Source: Phascolarctobacterium_A sp902463975 (GTDB taxonomy: Bacteria; Bacillota; Negativicutes; Acidaminococcales; Acidaminococcaceae). Taken from it: a DNA stretch of 25,659 nucleotides. Below the pieces are notes generated by a model. That model saw only the letters and a list, made by a program, of their open reading frames with translations, ran no database searches and had not been told where the DNA came from. The stretch spans positions 1 to 25,659 of the forward strand of contig NZ_CABQHJ010000037.1 in NCBI RefSeq assembly GCF_902463975.1, given 5' to 3'. This document shows, piece by piece, positions 15,472 to 23,176 of the stretch; position 1 is the stretch's first letter, and every line of letters begins with the position of its first letter. The translations under genes and the position numbers were made by a program.

Positions 15472-15789
15472 ATGAAAGAATTTATGCATGTCGGCGTACC
15501 GACAACTGTTGCAAGAGAAGGCGAGATTTATGCAGAAGGCATAAAGACACATCTCATTACTCCTGATACCAATGAATTTCATATTGAATACCTGCGCTTC
15601 GAAAAAGATACTCCGTTGCCGGAAGAGCTGCAGACCTTAGTGCATGTAGCTTATAAGGTTGATGACCTTGATAAGCAGCTGGCAGAAAATAAGGTTATTG
15701 TTGAGCCCTGGATGGCTGATGAGCATACCCGCATTGCTTTCATCATGAAGGACGGCATCTTGTTCGAATTAATGGAAGAAGTTAAATAA
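15472..15789 (+). CDS. Small VOC/glyoxalase-fold protein, candidate isomerase
   Basis: A 105-residue protein with the beta-alpha-beta-beta-beta repeat pattern of the vicinal oxygen chelate fold. His6 (MHVGV), Glu39 (FHIEYLRFE), His58 (LVHVAYKV) and Glu99 (LFELME) sit where the four metal ligands of glyoxalase-type enzymes lie. It begins on the base after the lsrF stop and ends directly before the regulator's ATG, so it belongs to the operon. In Lsr systems this place is held by LsrG, an unrelated small isomerase of the ABM fold. VOC enzymes often do enediolate isomerizations, which fits the same chemical step, but the function is inferred. Confidence 0.72.
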   Translation: MKEFMHVGVPTTVAREGEIYAEGIKTHLITPDTNEFHIEYLRFEKDTPLPEELQTLVHVAYKVDDLDKQLAENKVIVEPWMADEHTRIAFIMKDGILFELMEEVK

Positions 15790-16695
15790 ATGCTATCGGT
15801 TCATGAACGGGCACAGCTTGTAGCTGCTGCCCGTTTATATTATGAAAGCAATCTGACGCAGGCGCAAATTGCACAACGCTTGAACGTGTCACGTCCATCT
15901 GTCAGCAAGATGCTGGCAAGAGCGCGTGAGCTGGGAATTGTGCATATTGAAATCCGGGCCGGAGATGAGGGAAAGGCGGATTTGCTGCAGCGTCTGCAAT
16001 CTAAATATGCCTTGGCCGGTGGCTGTGTGCTTACAGATGAACAGGACGCATTGACGCAGGCTATGCATTATCTTATGGCTGAAACAACGGCTGACAAGAG
16101 CTTGGCTCTGGGCTGGGGCTATGCTTTGGGTGAGGTTGTGCTGAAGGCTGCGGACTGCAGCAGCTATACGCAGGATGGTATGGTATATCCGCTGATTGGT
16201 ACGGCGAATTTTCCTAATAAGGGCTATCATCCGGATGAGCTGGTGAAAATATGGGCAAGCGCCTGTGGCAGAAGCTGTTATATGCTTGGCTGCAGTGCTT
16301 TTCCTGATTCCGAGGAGGAACGCGCAGAGTTGGAAAGCAGGTCGGTTTATCAGCAGCTTCTGCAGCAATGGCATAGTCTGGATGCTGCTGTTGTATCTAT
16401 CTGCGGCTATCCTGCCGTGCCTGATGAAGCAACGGCAACCCGTTTCGGCGATGCGTTGGAGCAGCAAAAGGCCGTGGGAAGCTTTTTATCATATTATTAT
16501 AATCAGCGCGGTGAATTCATCAGTGGTAATAATGATTACTGCATGCATATTCCGTTGGCACAGCTGCGCCGTTGCAAGAAACTGATTGGCCTAGGACTTC
16601 ATGCCAGCAACAAAGCTTTGCTTGGTGCTTTGGCAACAGGAATGTTTACGCACTTAATTGTCAGCGAAAAGCAGGCCAAAGAGTTATTGAAATAA
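15790..16695 (+). CDS. SorC/LsrR-family transcriptional regulator
   Basis: A 301-residue regulator with an N-terminal helix-turn-helix (about residues 22-43, LTQAQIAQRLNVSRPSVSKM) and a C-terminal sugar-phosphate-binding domain (about 65-300) of the SorC family, which includes LsrR and DeoR of Bacillus. The ATG directly follows the previous stop, with a weak GGAAGAAG site. It is the last gene of the operon, so it is probably autoregulated through the dyad in the promoter at 12857-12874. The effector is most simply the phosphorylated product of the DhaKL kinase, as phospho-AI-2 is for LsrR. Confidence 0.88.
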   Translation: MLSVHERAQLVAAARLYYESNLTQAQIAQRLNVSRPSVSKMLARARELGIVHIEIRAGDEGKADLLQRLQSKYALAGGCVLTDEQDALTQAMHYLMAETTADKSLALGWGYALGEVVLKAADCSSYTQDGMVYPLIGTANFPNKGYHPDELVKIWASACGRSCYMLGCSAFPDSEEERAELESRSVYQQLLQQWHSLDAAVVSICGYPAVPDEATATRFGDALEQQKAVGSFLSYYYNQRGEFISGNNDYCMHIPLAQLRRCKKLIGLGLHASNKALLGALATGMFTHLIVSEKQAKELLK

Positions 16696-16709
16696 CTGAA
16701 TTTAAAAAT

Positions 16710-16748
16710 ACTGCTTCACACTATAGGTGTGAGGCAGTTTTCCTTTTT
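16710..16748 (+). terminator. Terminator of the dhaLK-lsrF operon
   Basis: A 12-bp stem (ACTGCTTCACAC with GTGTGAGGCAGT, one G-T pair) is followed by TTTTCCTTTTT. Confidence 0.9.
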
Positions 16749-16821
16749 ACAGTAAAACTTGTAACTTTTTATACAGTAAAGGTGCTTCAAAATACTAAAT
16801 AGAGAAAAAATTTCAAAAAAC

Positions 16822-16850
16822 TTTACAAATAAAGTATAAAAGCATAAAAT
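16822..16850 (+). promoter_or_regulatory. Promoter of the TrpXYZ-like ABC importer
   Basis: TTTACA (16822-16827) and TAAAAT (16845-16850) are 17 bp apart. The remaining leader of about 45 bases is too short for a T-box. Confidence 0.72.
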
Positions 16851-16900
16851 AACCCTAACTACATTTATACGAAATTTGTAGAATGGAAGGATGGTAGAAA

Positions 16901-17908
16901 ATGATTTCTCTCAAAAGCAACAAAATTAAAGCATTGGCAGCTGGCCTGATGCTGACCCTCGCCTTGGGGGCATTAGGCTGCGGCGGTGACAAAAAGGAAG
17001 CAGGTGCAAAGGCTGAAAAAGTTAATGTAGGCATTGTACAGCTGGTTGAGCATGAAGCGCTCGATGCAGCTAACAAGGGCTTTATTGACGGTCTGGCATC
17101 TAAGGGTTATAAGGAAGGCCAGAACATTACTTTTGACAAGCAAAATGCGCAGGCTGACCAATCTAACCTGCAGAACATTGCTCATCGCTTTGTAAATAAT
17201 AAGGTTGACTTGATTTGTGCTATTGCAACTCCTGCAGCGCAGACTATAGCAAATGTTACCAGCGATATTCCTATCGTTGCTACTGCGGTAACTGACTACA
17301 AAACCGCTAAGCTGGTTAAGGATGATGCTAAACCGGGCACTAATGTAACCGGTACAACAGATATGAACCCTGTTGCCGAGCAACTGGATTTACTGCTGAA
17401 GCTGGTTCCAAATGCTAAAACCATCGGTACAATTTATTGCTCCAGTGAGGTTAACTCCCAACTGCAGGTTGAGCTGCTGAAGAAGGCTGCAGCTGCCAAG
17501 GGCATTACCGTAAAGGAAGCAACTGTTTCTACTGTTAATGATATCCAACAGGCTGCCCGCAGTCTGGCAGGTGATGTACAGGCAGTATATGTACCTACCG
17601 ACAATGTATTGGCATCTGCTATTCCTACTTTAATCAGTGTAACTGAGGAAGCAAAGCTTCCTGTTATCTGTGCTGAAGGCGGTATGGTAAGAGCCGGCGG
17701 TCTGGCAACATTGGGCGTTGATTATTACAAGCTTGGCTTCCAAACCGGTGTGATGGCTGCTGATATTCTGAGCGGTAAAGCAAAACCGGCTGATATGGCT
17801 ATTCAGGCACAAAAAGAATTTAAGCCTACCATCAATCTTAAGGAAGCAGCTAAGATTGGTTTGAAGGTTCCTGAAGATTTGCTGAAGGGTGCAGAGGTTA
17901 TTAAATAA
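16901..17908 (+). CDS. ABC importer substrate-binding lipoprotein (TrpX-like)
   Basis: A 335-residue substrate-binding lipoprotein of the ABC_sub_bind (PF04392) type. The signal peptide ends in the lipobox ALGC with the lipidated Cys27, followed by a GGDKKEAGAK linker. The rest is a two-lobe binding protein with GTTDMNPVAEQLDLL and LGVDYYKLGFQTG segments seen in TrpX and relatives. It is exported and anchored at the membrane surface. The permease and ATPase genes follow. Relatives carry tryptophan or tyrosine, but the ligand cannot be read here. GGAAGG precedes ATG at ten bases. A terminator-like hairpin directly after the stop likely lets this protein be made in excess. Confidence 0.87.
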   Translation: MISLKSNKIKALAAGLMLTLALGALGCGGDKKEAGAKAEKVNVGIVQLVEHEALDAANKGFIDGLASKGYKEGQNITFDKQNAQADQSNLQNIAHRFVNNKVDLICAIATPAAQTIANVTSDIPIVATAVTDYKTAKLVKDDAKPGTNVTGTTDMNPVAEQLDLLLKLVPNAKTIGTIYCSSEVNSQLQVELLKKAAAAKGITVKEATVSTVNDIQQAARSLAGDVQAVYVPTDNVLASAIPTLISVTEEAKLPVICAEGGMVRAGGLATLGVDYYKLGFQTGVMAADILSGKAKPADMAIQAQKEFKPTINLKEAAKIGLKVPEDLLKGAEVIK

Positions 17909-17918
17909 TTAAAATTTG

Positions 17919-17950
17919 GAGCCTGCCGTTAAAAAAGCAGGCTCTTTTTT
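17919..17950 (+). terminator. Intra-operon terminator/attenuator after the binding-protein gene
   Basis: A perfect 8-bp stem (GAGCCTGC with GCAGGCTC) and a 10-base loop are followed by six T. It sits between the binding-protein and permease genes and probably reduces downstream transcription without abolishing it. Confidence 0.8.
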
Positions 17951-17978
17951 CGCTAAGAAGATTGGGAGGAATTGGGAA

Positions 17979-18863
17979 ATGATTAGTTTGCTGATACCTA
18001 CAGTGGCACAGGGCTTACTGTGGGCGTTGATGGCTCTTGGTGTATATGTAACATTCCGAGTGCTGGATATTGCAGATTTGACGGTAGAAGGTAGCTTTCC
18101 GCTGGGTGCGGCAACAGCTGCTTCCATGATGGTAGCAGGCTTCGGTCCTCTGGCCGCACTTTTAGGTGCTTGCATTGCCGGTATGCTGGCAGGTATTATA
18201 ACCGGCATTTTGCATACTAAGATGAAAATACCTGCTCTGTTGGCCGGTATTTTGACCATGATTGCTTTGTATTCCGTTAACCTGCGCATTATGGGCAAGG
18301 CTAACTTATCTTTGCTTGGTGTAGATACTACCTTTAAAATCGCCAAGTCTATGTTGGACCTGACTATGGCACAGACAACCCTTGTTGTTGGCCTGGTTGT
18401 TACTGTTCTGGTTGGCTGCTTTATGTATTGGTTCTTTGGTACGCAGATTGGTGCCGCTATCCGTGCTACCGGCTTTAACCAGCAGATGATTCGTGCTCAG
18501 GGCGTAGATACCGACGTAACTATTATCCTGGGACTGCTTATCAGCAATGGGTTGGTGGCAGTTTCCGGTGCTCTTGTTGCACAGTCCAACGGCTTTTCTG
18601 ATGTCGGTATGGGTACTGGTACAATCGTTATCGGTCTGGCATCCGTTATTATCGGCGAGGTGCTTTTCGGTACACGCAGCTTTAAAAACTGCCTAATTTC
18701 CGTAGTTTTAGGCTCCATTGTTTATCGTATTGTAATTGCAGTTGTACTGGCTATGGGTATGCCGCCAAATGATCTGAAGCTCTTTACCTCAGTGCTGGTT
18801 GCAATTGCTTTGTCCATGCCGCTGATTAAAAGTAAATTCGGTGCTAGAAAGGCGGTGCGTTAA
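17979..18863 (+). CDS. ABC importer permease (TrpY-like)
   Basis: A 294-residue integral membrane protein of the BPD_transp_2 (LivH/RbsC-like) family with about eight or nine helices. ATG at 17979 is preferred since GGGAGGAATT lies just before it; an extended reading frame would run back through the terminator hairpin. The motif VTFRVLDIADLTVEGSFPLGAA is typical of the permeases that pair with PF04392 binding proteins. The stop directly precedes the ATPase start. Substrate is unknown and is set by the binding protein. Confidence 0.88.
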   Translation: MISLLIPTVAQGLLWALMALGVYVTFRVLDIADLTVEGSFPLGAATAASMMVAGFGPLAALLGACIAGMLAGIITGILHTKMKIPALLAGILTMIALYSVNLRIMGKANLSLLGVDTTFKIAKSMLDLTMAQTTLVVGLVVTVLVGCFMYWFFGTQIGAAIRATGFNQQMIRAQGVDTDVTIILGLLISNGLVAVSGALVAQSNGFSDVGMGTGTIVIGLASVIIGEVLFGTRSFKNCLISVVLGSIVYRIVIAVVLAMGMPPNDLKLFTSVLVAIALSMPLIKSKFGARKAVR

Positions 18864-19658
18864 ATGCTGCATGTAGAACACGTTTCCAAAACATTTTTCC
18901 CTGGAACTATTAATGAAAAAAAGGCTCTGCAGGATTTATCTCTGCATCTGGAGCCCGGTGATTTTGCTACCGTTATCGGCGGTAACGGTGCCGGCAAATC
19001 TACTACGCTGAATGCGATTGCCGGCGTTTTCCCGATAGATAAGGGCAAGATTATTATTGATGGTGAGGATATTACCAAAAAGCCGGAGCATAAGCGTGCT
19101 AAATATATTGGCCGTGTGTTCCAGGATCCGATGCTTGGTACTGCTGCCGGTATGATGATAGAAGAAAATCTTTCGCTGGCGGCTCGCCGTGGCGAAACTC
19201 CCGGCTTGGGCTGGAGCCTTTCCAGTGATCAGCATGACCGCTTTTATGAGCTGCTGAAGGAGCTGGATTTGGGACTTGAAGACAGAATGACTGCGAAGGT
19301 CGGCCTTTTGAGCGGTGGTCAGCGTCAGGCACTGACACTTTTGATGGCAACGCTGAAAAAACCTAAGCTGTTGCTCCTGGACGAGCATACAGCAGCGCTT
19401 GACCCGAAAACTGCGGCGAAGGTGCTGGCGCTTACGGAAAAGATTGTAACCCGCGATCAGTTGACAACGTTGATGATTACTCATAATATGCGTGATGCGT
19501 TGCGTTATGGCAATCGTCTGATCATGCTGCATAATGGCAGAGTAATCATTGATGTCAAGGGAGAAGAAAAGCAGCATCTGCAAATAGCCGACTTGCTGGA
19601 TATGTTTGAAAAGGCCAGCGGTGCTGAGATGGCCAGTGACCGCTTACTGCTTGGTTAA
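18864..19658 (+). CDS. ABC importer ATPase (TrpZ-like)
   Basis: A 264-residue ABC ATPase. Walker A is GGNGAGKST (residues 39-47), the signature is LSGGQ (149-153), Walker B ends in Asp173-Glu174 (LLLDEH) and the switch histidine is His207. All catalytic parts are intact. Its start abuts the permease stop, giving a three-gene importer. After the stop the sequence is AT-rich, with only a weak hairpin at about 19670-19698 that lacks a T run, so the operon's end is unclear. Confidence 0.9.
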   Translation: MLHVEHVSKTFFPGTINEKKALQDLSLHLEPGDFATVIGGNGAGKSTTLNAIAGVFPIDKGKIIIDGEDITKKPEHKRAKYIGRVFQDPMLGTAAGMMIEENLSLAARRGETPGLGWSLSSDQHDRFYELLKELDLGLEDRMTAKVGLLSGGQRQALTLLMATLKKPKLLLLDEHTAALDPKTAAKVLALTEKIVTRDQLTTLMITHNMRDALRYGNRLIMLHNGRVIIDVKGEEKQHLQIADLLDMFEKASGAEMASDRLLLG

Positions 19659-19801
19659 TAGCAATTCCTGCTTGCGAAAACAAAAGTATTTTTTGTAAGG
19701 ATAAATGTGGCATCGAAAATGAAATTTAATATTTTGCTGAAAATTTCATATATTTATGAGCGAAATATAGGGAAAAGTAAATAAAATATACAAAAAAACT
19801 C

Positions 19802-19829
19802 TTGCTAAATCTGAAAAACGTGGTAAACT
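19802..19829 (+). promoter_or_regulatory. Candidate promoter of the second XRE gene
   Basis: TTGCTA (19802-19807) and TAAACT (19824-19829) with an extended TG are 16 bp apart. The -35 context ACTCTTGC is the same eight bases seen at the -35 of the other XRE gene (10236-10243). Confidence 0.5.
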
Positions 19830-19895
19830 TTAAATAAGTGCTTTATTAGTTTAAAATAATTTATCGCAAGTAAATCGGAAGGCGGTGCAAGGAAA

Positions 19896-20189
19896 TTGCA
19901 AGAAGAAATTAAACTTATTGGTCGCAGAATTCGTTTACTGCGTACCGCAAAAAATCTAACACAAACCGGATTGGCAAAGGAAATGGGGATTTCCCAGACA
20001 CACCTGTGTAATATAGAGTGTGGCCGTGTTCCTGTAACTCTGCCGAATCTGCTTAAACTGCATAGCCTGTTGGAGTGCAATATGAGCAGTTTCTTTGTTG
20101 ATTTAGATGAACAGGCTGAGGCTAAAGATAAAGATATCAGTCTTGAAGAAGTTCTGCAAATTGTAAAGTTGTTAAAACAAAAAAATTAA
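19896..20189 (+). CDS. Small XRE-family regulator
   Basis: A 97-residue Cro/C1-type HTH protein (HTH at about residues 7-65, with LTQTGLAKEMGISQTHLCNIE). It has an acidic C-terminal tail. The frame has no ATG or GTG upstream of a TTG at 19896, so TTG is the likely start, with AAGGA only three bases before it or GGAAGG at 19877-19882. A weak start suggests low expression. It lies alone between its own promoter and a terminator. Targets are unknown. Confidence 0.82.
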   Translation: MQEEIKLIGRRIRLLRTAKNLTQTGLAKEMGISQTHLCNIECGRVPVTLPNLLKLHSLLECNMSSFFVDLDEQAEAKDKDISLEEVLQIVKLLKQKN

Positions 20190-20225
20190 GCACTTCGCTT
20201 TACGAGGAGATAGAAAATAGAATTA

Positions 20226-20266
20226 GCTGGCGCAAGGTATGTGAGAGTACTTGCACCAGCTTTTTT
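20226..20266 (+). terminator. Terminator after the small XRE gene
   Basis: A stem of GCTGG, GCAAG and GTA paired with TAC, CTTGC and CCAGC, with one mismatch, is followed by six T. Confidence 0.88.
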
Positions 20267-20303
20267 ATATTATAAGCCTTTGCTTACGCTGTTATCTGCT
20301 TTG

Positions 20304-20312
20304 TGCTATAAT
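20304..20312 (+). promoter_or_regulatory. Extended -10 promoter of the DUF445 pair
   Basis: TGCTATAAT is a perfect TATAAT with an extended TG. A poor -35 (TTACGC, 20284-20289) lies 17 bp upstream. Confidence 0.55.
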
Positions 20313-20377
20313 TAAAAATAAGAGTAAAGAAATTCTATAACATAATAGATAAAGCGTTTGTTGATAGGAGATTGATT

Positions 20378-21583
20378 ATGGCTACAGTAAAAACACAGGC
20401 GCACTGCCTGCTGGCCGGCGCCGCAGCTGCCGCTGCCTGCGCCTGGCCTTGGGCGCAGGCCAGCCTGGCGGCTGATTTTATACATCATACGGCATTGGCT
20501 GCGACGATTGGCGGCTTGGCAGACTGGTGGGGCGTGACGGCGCTTTTCAAACGTCCCATGGGTGTTAACGCGCCGGGAACAGATGTACTGCGCAATAATT
20601 ATGAGCGACTGACAACAGGTCTGGCTGATTTTGTGAGCAATGACCTGTTGACGGCAGAAAACGTTATGCAGGCTGTTGGTGACGAAAACTTTGCCAAGCT
20701 GCTGTTGGCGCATTTTGCGCAGCAGCAGAATGTGGAGCGCCTGTGGCAAACGGTGCGGCCGCTGGCGGAGCATGCGCTGCAATCACTCAATACCAGGCAG
20801 GCTGAACAGCTGCTTTTGCAAGAGCTGCCTAAATATATTGCCAGCCTGCGTATTCCGGAGATTTTGGTGGACGCACTGCAGAAGGCTGTGGCCAACGGTA
20901 GCTTTAACGGTCTTTGGCAGCTTGCAGCACAGGATTCCAAGCAGATTCTGCATAAGGCAGAATTTACCGCTTTGCTTGAAGGCTTGGCGCAGATGGCGGA
21001 GGAAGAATACAACAAGGACAGTCTGCTGCGCAATTTGTTTGTGAGCGGGCAGGCAGCGAAGCTGGTGCCGCTTTTTGTGCAGGAGCTGGAAAAAACTTTG
21101 GACGCCTTGGCAGATCCTGCAAGTGAGCTACGGCGACAGCTTGATAATTGGCTGTTGGCGCGCATGGAGGATTATCGTCATGATATTGCTTTTGCAGATT
21201 GGCTAAACGGTAAGCTGTCACAGATGGCGACAGCGAAGGCCTTGGCTTTCAAGGAGCTGCTGCAGACGCAGGATGTTGATATTTTGCTGCAGCTGCTGCA
21301 AAACAGGCTGCAGCTTTTGGCCAACAGCGAGGTGGAGCAAGGCAAGCTTGATCATGCACTTAAGGAGTTGCTGCTACAGGTCTTAACAATGCAGCATGAT
21401 ACGGTATATGATTTAGTTTTGCATAAGCTGCAAAGCTATGATAAGGACGACCTGATTGCTAAAATGGAGCTGCGTGTAGGCGATGATTTACAAAATATCC
21501 GCAAGAGCGGCACTTGTATCGGTGGCTTGCTAGGCGCGGTGTTGTTTGTTATTGCGACGTTGGCAGAAAGGCTGGTGAGCTAG
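20378..21583 (+). CDS. DUF445 membrane protein, first copy
   Basis: A 401-residue member of DUF445 (YjiN/YheB-like), whose biochemical role is unknown. The family signature GGLADWWGVTALFKRP is at about residues 45-60. A long helical, glutamine- and leucine-rich middle part probably forms an extended helical repeat, and a C-terminal glycine-rich helix (CIGGLLGAVLFVIATL) ends the protein. The two membrane segments at the ends would leave the middle on one side as a hairpin. ATG at 20378 is supported by ATAGGAG at 20364-20370. It forms an operon with the next paralogue, whose ATG is one base past its stop. Confidence 0.87.
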   Translation: MATVKTQAHCLLAGAAAAAACAWPWAQASLAADFIHHTALAATIGGLADWWGVTALFKRPMGVNAPGTDVLRNNYERLTTGLADFVSNDLLTAENVMQAVGDENFAKLLLAHFAQQQNVERLWQTVRPLAEHALQSLNTRQAEQLLLQELPKYIASLRIPEILVDALQKAVANGSFNGLWQLAAQDSKQILHKAEFTALLEGLAQMAEEEYNKDSLLRNLFVSGQAAKLVPLFVQELEKTLDALADPASELRRQLDNWLLARMEDYRHDIAFADWLNGKLSQMATAKALAFKELLQTQDVDILLQLLQNRLQLLANSEVEQGKLDHALKELLLQVLTMQHDTVYDLVLHKLQSYDKDDLIAKMELRVGDDLQNIRKSGTCIGGLLGAVLFVIATLAERLVS

Positions 21584-21584
21584 G

Positions 21585-22922
21585 ATGCATAGCTGGAAAA
21601 AACATTGGACATATGCAGACAGTGCTTTTCTTGCTTCCGGTGCAGTCTATCTGCTTTTCTTATATCTCAGGCTGCATTATGCCGGTCTGTACATGGGGCA
21701 TTTCGGCGAGCTTAAGTGGGATTGGCTGATTTTGGGTTATTATATGGCGGAAGCCGCGCTTGTTGGCAGTTTTGCTGATTGGTTTGCGGTGACTGCAGTG
21801 TTTGAGGTGCCATGGCTTTGCCGGTTGCTGCCATTTATGGCTAAGCATACGGCAATTTTGCCACGCAATCGTGATGCTTTTGTGCGTGGCTGCAGCAAAA
21901 TGGTGCAGCAGGAATTTTTAACGAAAAAAACGTTACTTCTGCAGAAAAAGCAGCTGGTGCTTTTGGACAAGCTTCTGGCTTATCTGGAAAAGCCTCAGAA
22001 TAAGGCGCGTTTGCAAGGATTATTGACCGAATTTGCCGAGGGTGTTCTGCATAAGCTTGATACGCTGGCTTTAAGCAGGCAGCTTGAGGGGAAAATAAAA
22101 ACCGCTTTGGCTGATGTCGAGGCTAATACAGAGCTTGATAAGTTGTTTAAAGCTTTGGCTGCACAACGCCAGGACGAACAATGCTATGAATGGCTCTTGC
22201 AGCAGCTGGTAGCATTGGCAGAAGCGCCAGCGACCAGGCAGCGTGTGCACAGTGAGCTACAAAAGCAGGTTGAGCAACGCAGCAGTGAAGGATTTTTGAG
22301 CAGTTTGAAGCTGTGGGCAGCCAAGAAGCTGGACGTAGTCAATGTTGATGATGCAACAGATGCAGTCTGCAGAGCGCTGCTAGCAACGGCGCATCGCTTG
22401 CAGGATGACAAGCAGTGGCGCTGCTGGTTGTATACGCAGCTGCAGCGTGTTGTAACCAGCGTTTATGGTACGGAGCAGTGGCGTGAGCTGGTGCAGTCAC
22501 TGCAGCAGCGTGCTCTGCGTGATATTTCACTGCAGCCTGCTTTACAGCAGCTTTTGGATAATATGATTAAAGCCTTGTGCCGTCCGCTTGCGCAGGAAGG
22601 CGGCGCAGCAGCGCAGCCGACGATTCTGCTGCAGGCTGTGCAAGCGGCGTTGGAAACTATTGAAACGGATTTACGTTCCGACGCACAGTTTAAGGCTAAG
22701 GCTGAGTCATATCTGCAGCATATACTTGGCCTGGGCCTGTTGCAGGCGCAGACGATGTTGGGAAATATCGTGGAGTGTATTTTGCAGGCAATGGCTGATG
22801 AACGTTTGACGGAAATGGTGCGCAGTAAGGTTGATACAGATATGCAGCGTATTCGCCTTAATGGTACGGTTATGGGTGCGTTTTTGGGAGCTTTGTTTTA
22901 TATTCTTAAATGTGCCTGGTGA
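21585..22922 (+). CDS. DUF445 membrane protein, second copy
   Basis: A 445-residue paralogue of the preceding protein. It has a hydrophobic N-terminal helix (about residues 16-36), the signature GSFADWFAVTAVFEVP (61-76), a long helical middle rich in Gln, Leu and Ala, and the same kind of C-terminal helix (TVMGAFLGALFYILKC). The two copies are well diverged. A tandem, near-overlapping arrangement suggests they work as a hetero-oligomer. The function of the family is not established; a cell-envelope role is a guess. Confidence 0.87.
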   Translation: MHSWKKHWTYADSAFLASGAVYLLFLYLRLHYAGLYMGHFGELKWDWLILGYYMAEAALVGSFADWFAVTAVFEVPWLCRLLPFMAKHTAILPRNRDAFVRGCSKMVQQEFLTKKTLLLQKKQLVLLDKLLAYLEKPQNKARLQGLLTEFAEGVLHKLDTLALSRQLEGKIKTALADVEANTELDKLFKALAAQRQDEQCYEWLLQQLVALAEAPATRQRVHSELQKQVEQRSSEGFLSSLKLWAAKKLDVVNVDDATDAVCRALLATAHRLQDDKQWRCWLYTQLQRVVTSVYGTEQWRELVQSLQQRALRDISLQPALQQLLDNMIKALCRPLAQEGGAAAQPTILLQAVQAALETIETDLRSDAQFKAKAESYLQHILGLGLLQAQTMLGNIVECILQAMADERLTEMVRSKVDTDMQRIRLNGTVMGAFLGALFYILKCAW

Positions 22923-22924
22923 GG

Positions 22925-23029
22925 AAGGCTGGCGATAAAGCACCATATACTTCGTCACGAATGCCTTGACGTAGCAGTAGTACGCCGGCGGCATTAGTTC
23001 CTCGTCTCCGGCACTTTCTTGCCAGCCTT
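22925..23029. ncRNA. Highly structured non-coding element (imperfect 105-bp hairpin)
   Basis: Perfect 9-bp ends AAGGCTGGC (22925-22933) and GCCAGCCTT (23021-23029) enclose further nested pairings. On the minus strand these are AAAGTGCC with GGTGCTTT (two G-T pairs), AATGCC with GGCATT, and an inner GGCGTA with TACGTC around a 7-base loop. It begins two bases after the second DUF445 stop. A partly similar stretch, GATAAGCACCGTATGC (23039-23054), lies just beyond it and resembles the element's own GATAAAGCACCATATAC (22934-22950). It may be a structured RNA or one copy of a dispersed palindromic repeat; strand and copy number cannot be read here. Confidence 0.55.
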
Positions 23030-23079
23030 TGAGTATGAGGATAAGCACCGTATGCATTGTCATTTTCAATACAACCTAG

Positions 23080-23123
23080 AAGTCTGACGATAAGTAATAA
23101 ATGCTTTGTCGTCAGACTTTTTT
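23080..23123 (+). terminator. Terminator of the DUF445 transcript
   Basis: A perfect 11-bp stem (AAGTCTGACGA with TCGTCAGACTT) and an 18-base loop are followed by a T run. Confidence 0.87.
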
Positions 23124-23135
23124 GTGAGCGCAAAT

Positions 23136-23165
23136 AAAAAAGCTTCAAGCCGAAGGCTTGAAGCT
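23136..23165 (-). terminator. Terminator of the minus-strand tRNA-Gly
   Basis: A perfect 11-bp stem (AGCTTCAAGCC with GGCTTGAAGCT) with a 3-base loop. On the minus strand it is followed by a T run. Confidence 0.92.
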
Positions 23166-23176
23166 AGTAAGCAAAA

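Noticed and set aside
16751..16900. T-box or tryptophan riboswitch upstream of the TrpX-like gene
   Set aside because: The leader after the promoter is only about 45 bases and lacks specifier loop, T-box sequence or terminator.
19670..19698. Terminator of the ABC importer operon
   Set aside because: The stem relies on A-T and G-T pairs and is not followed by a T run.
22707..23148. Minus-strand open frames of 120 and 80 codons over the end of DUF445 and the structured element
   Set aside because: No SD, no recognisable domain; the sequence is better explained by nested inverted repeats. A short peptide encoded by a repeat element cannot be fully excluded.
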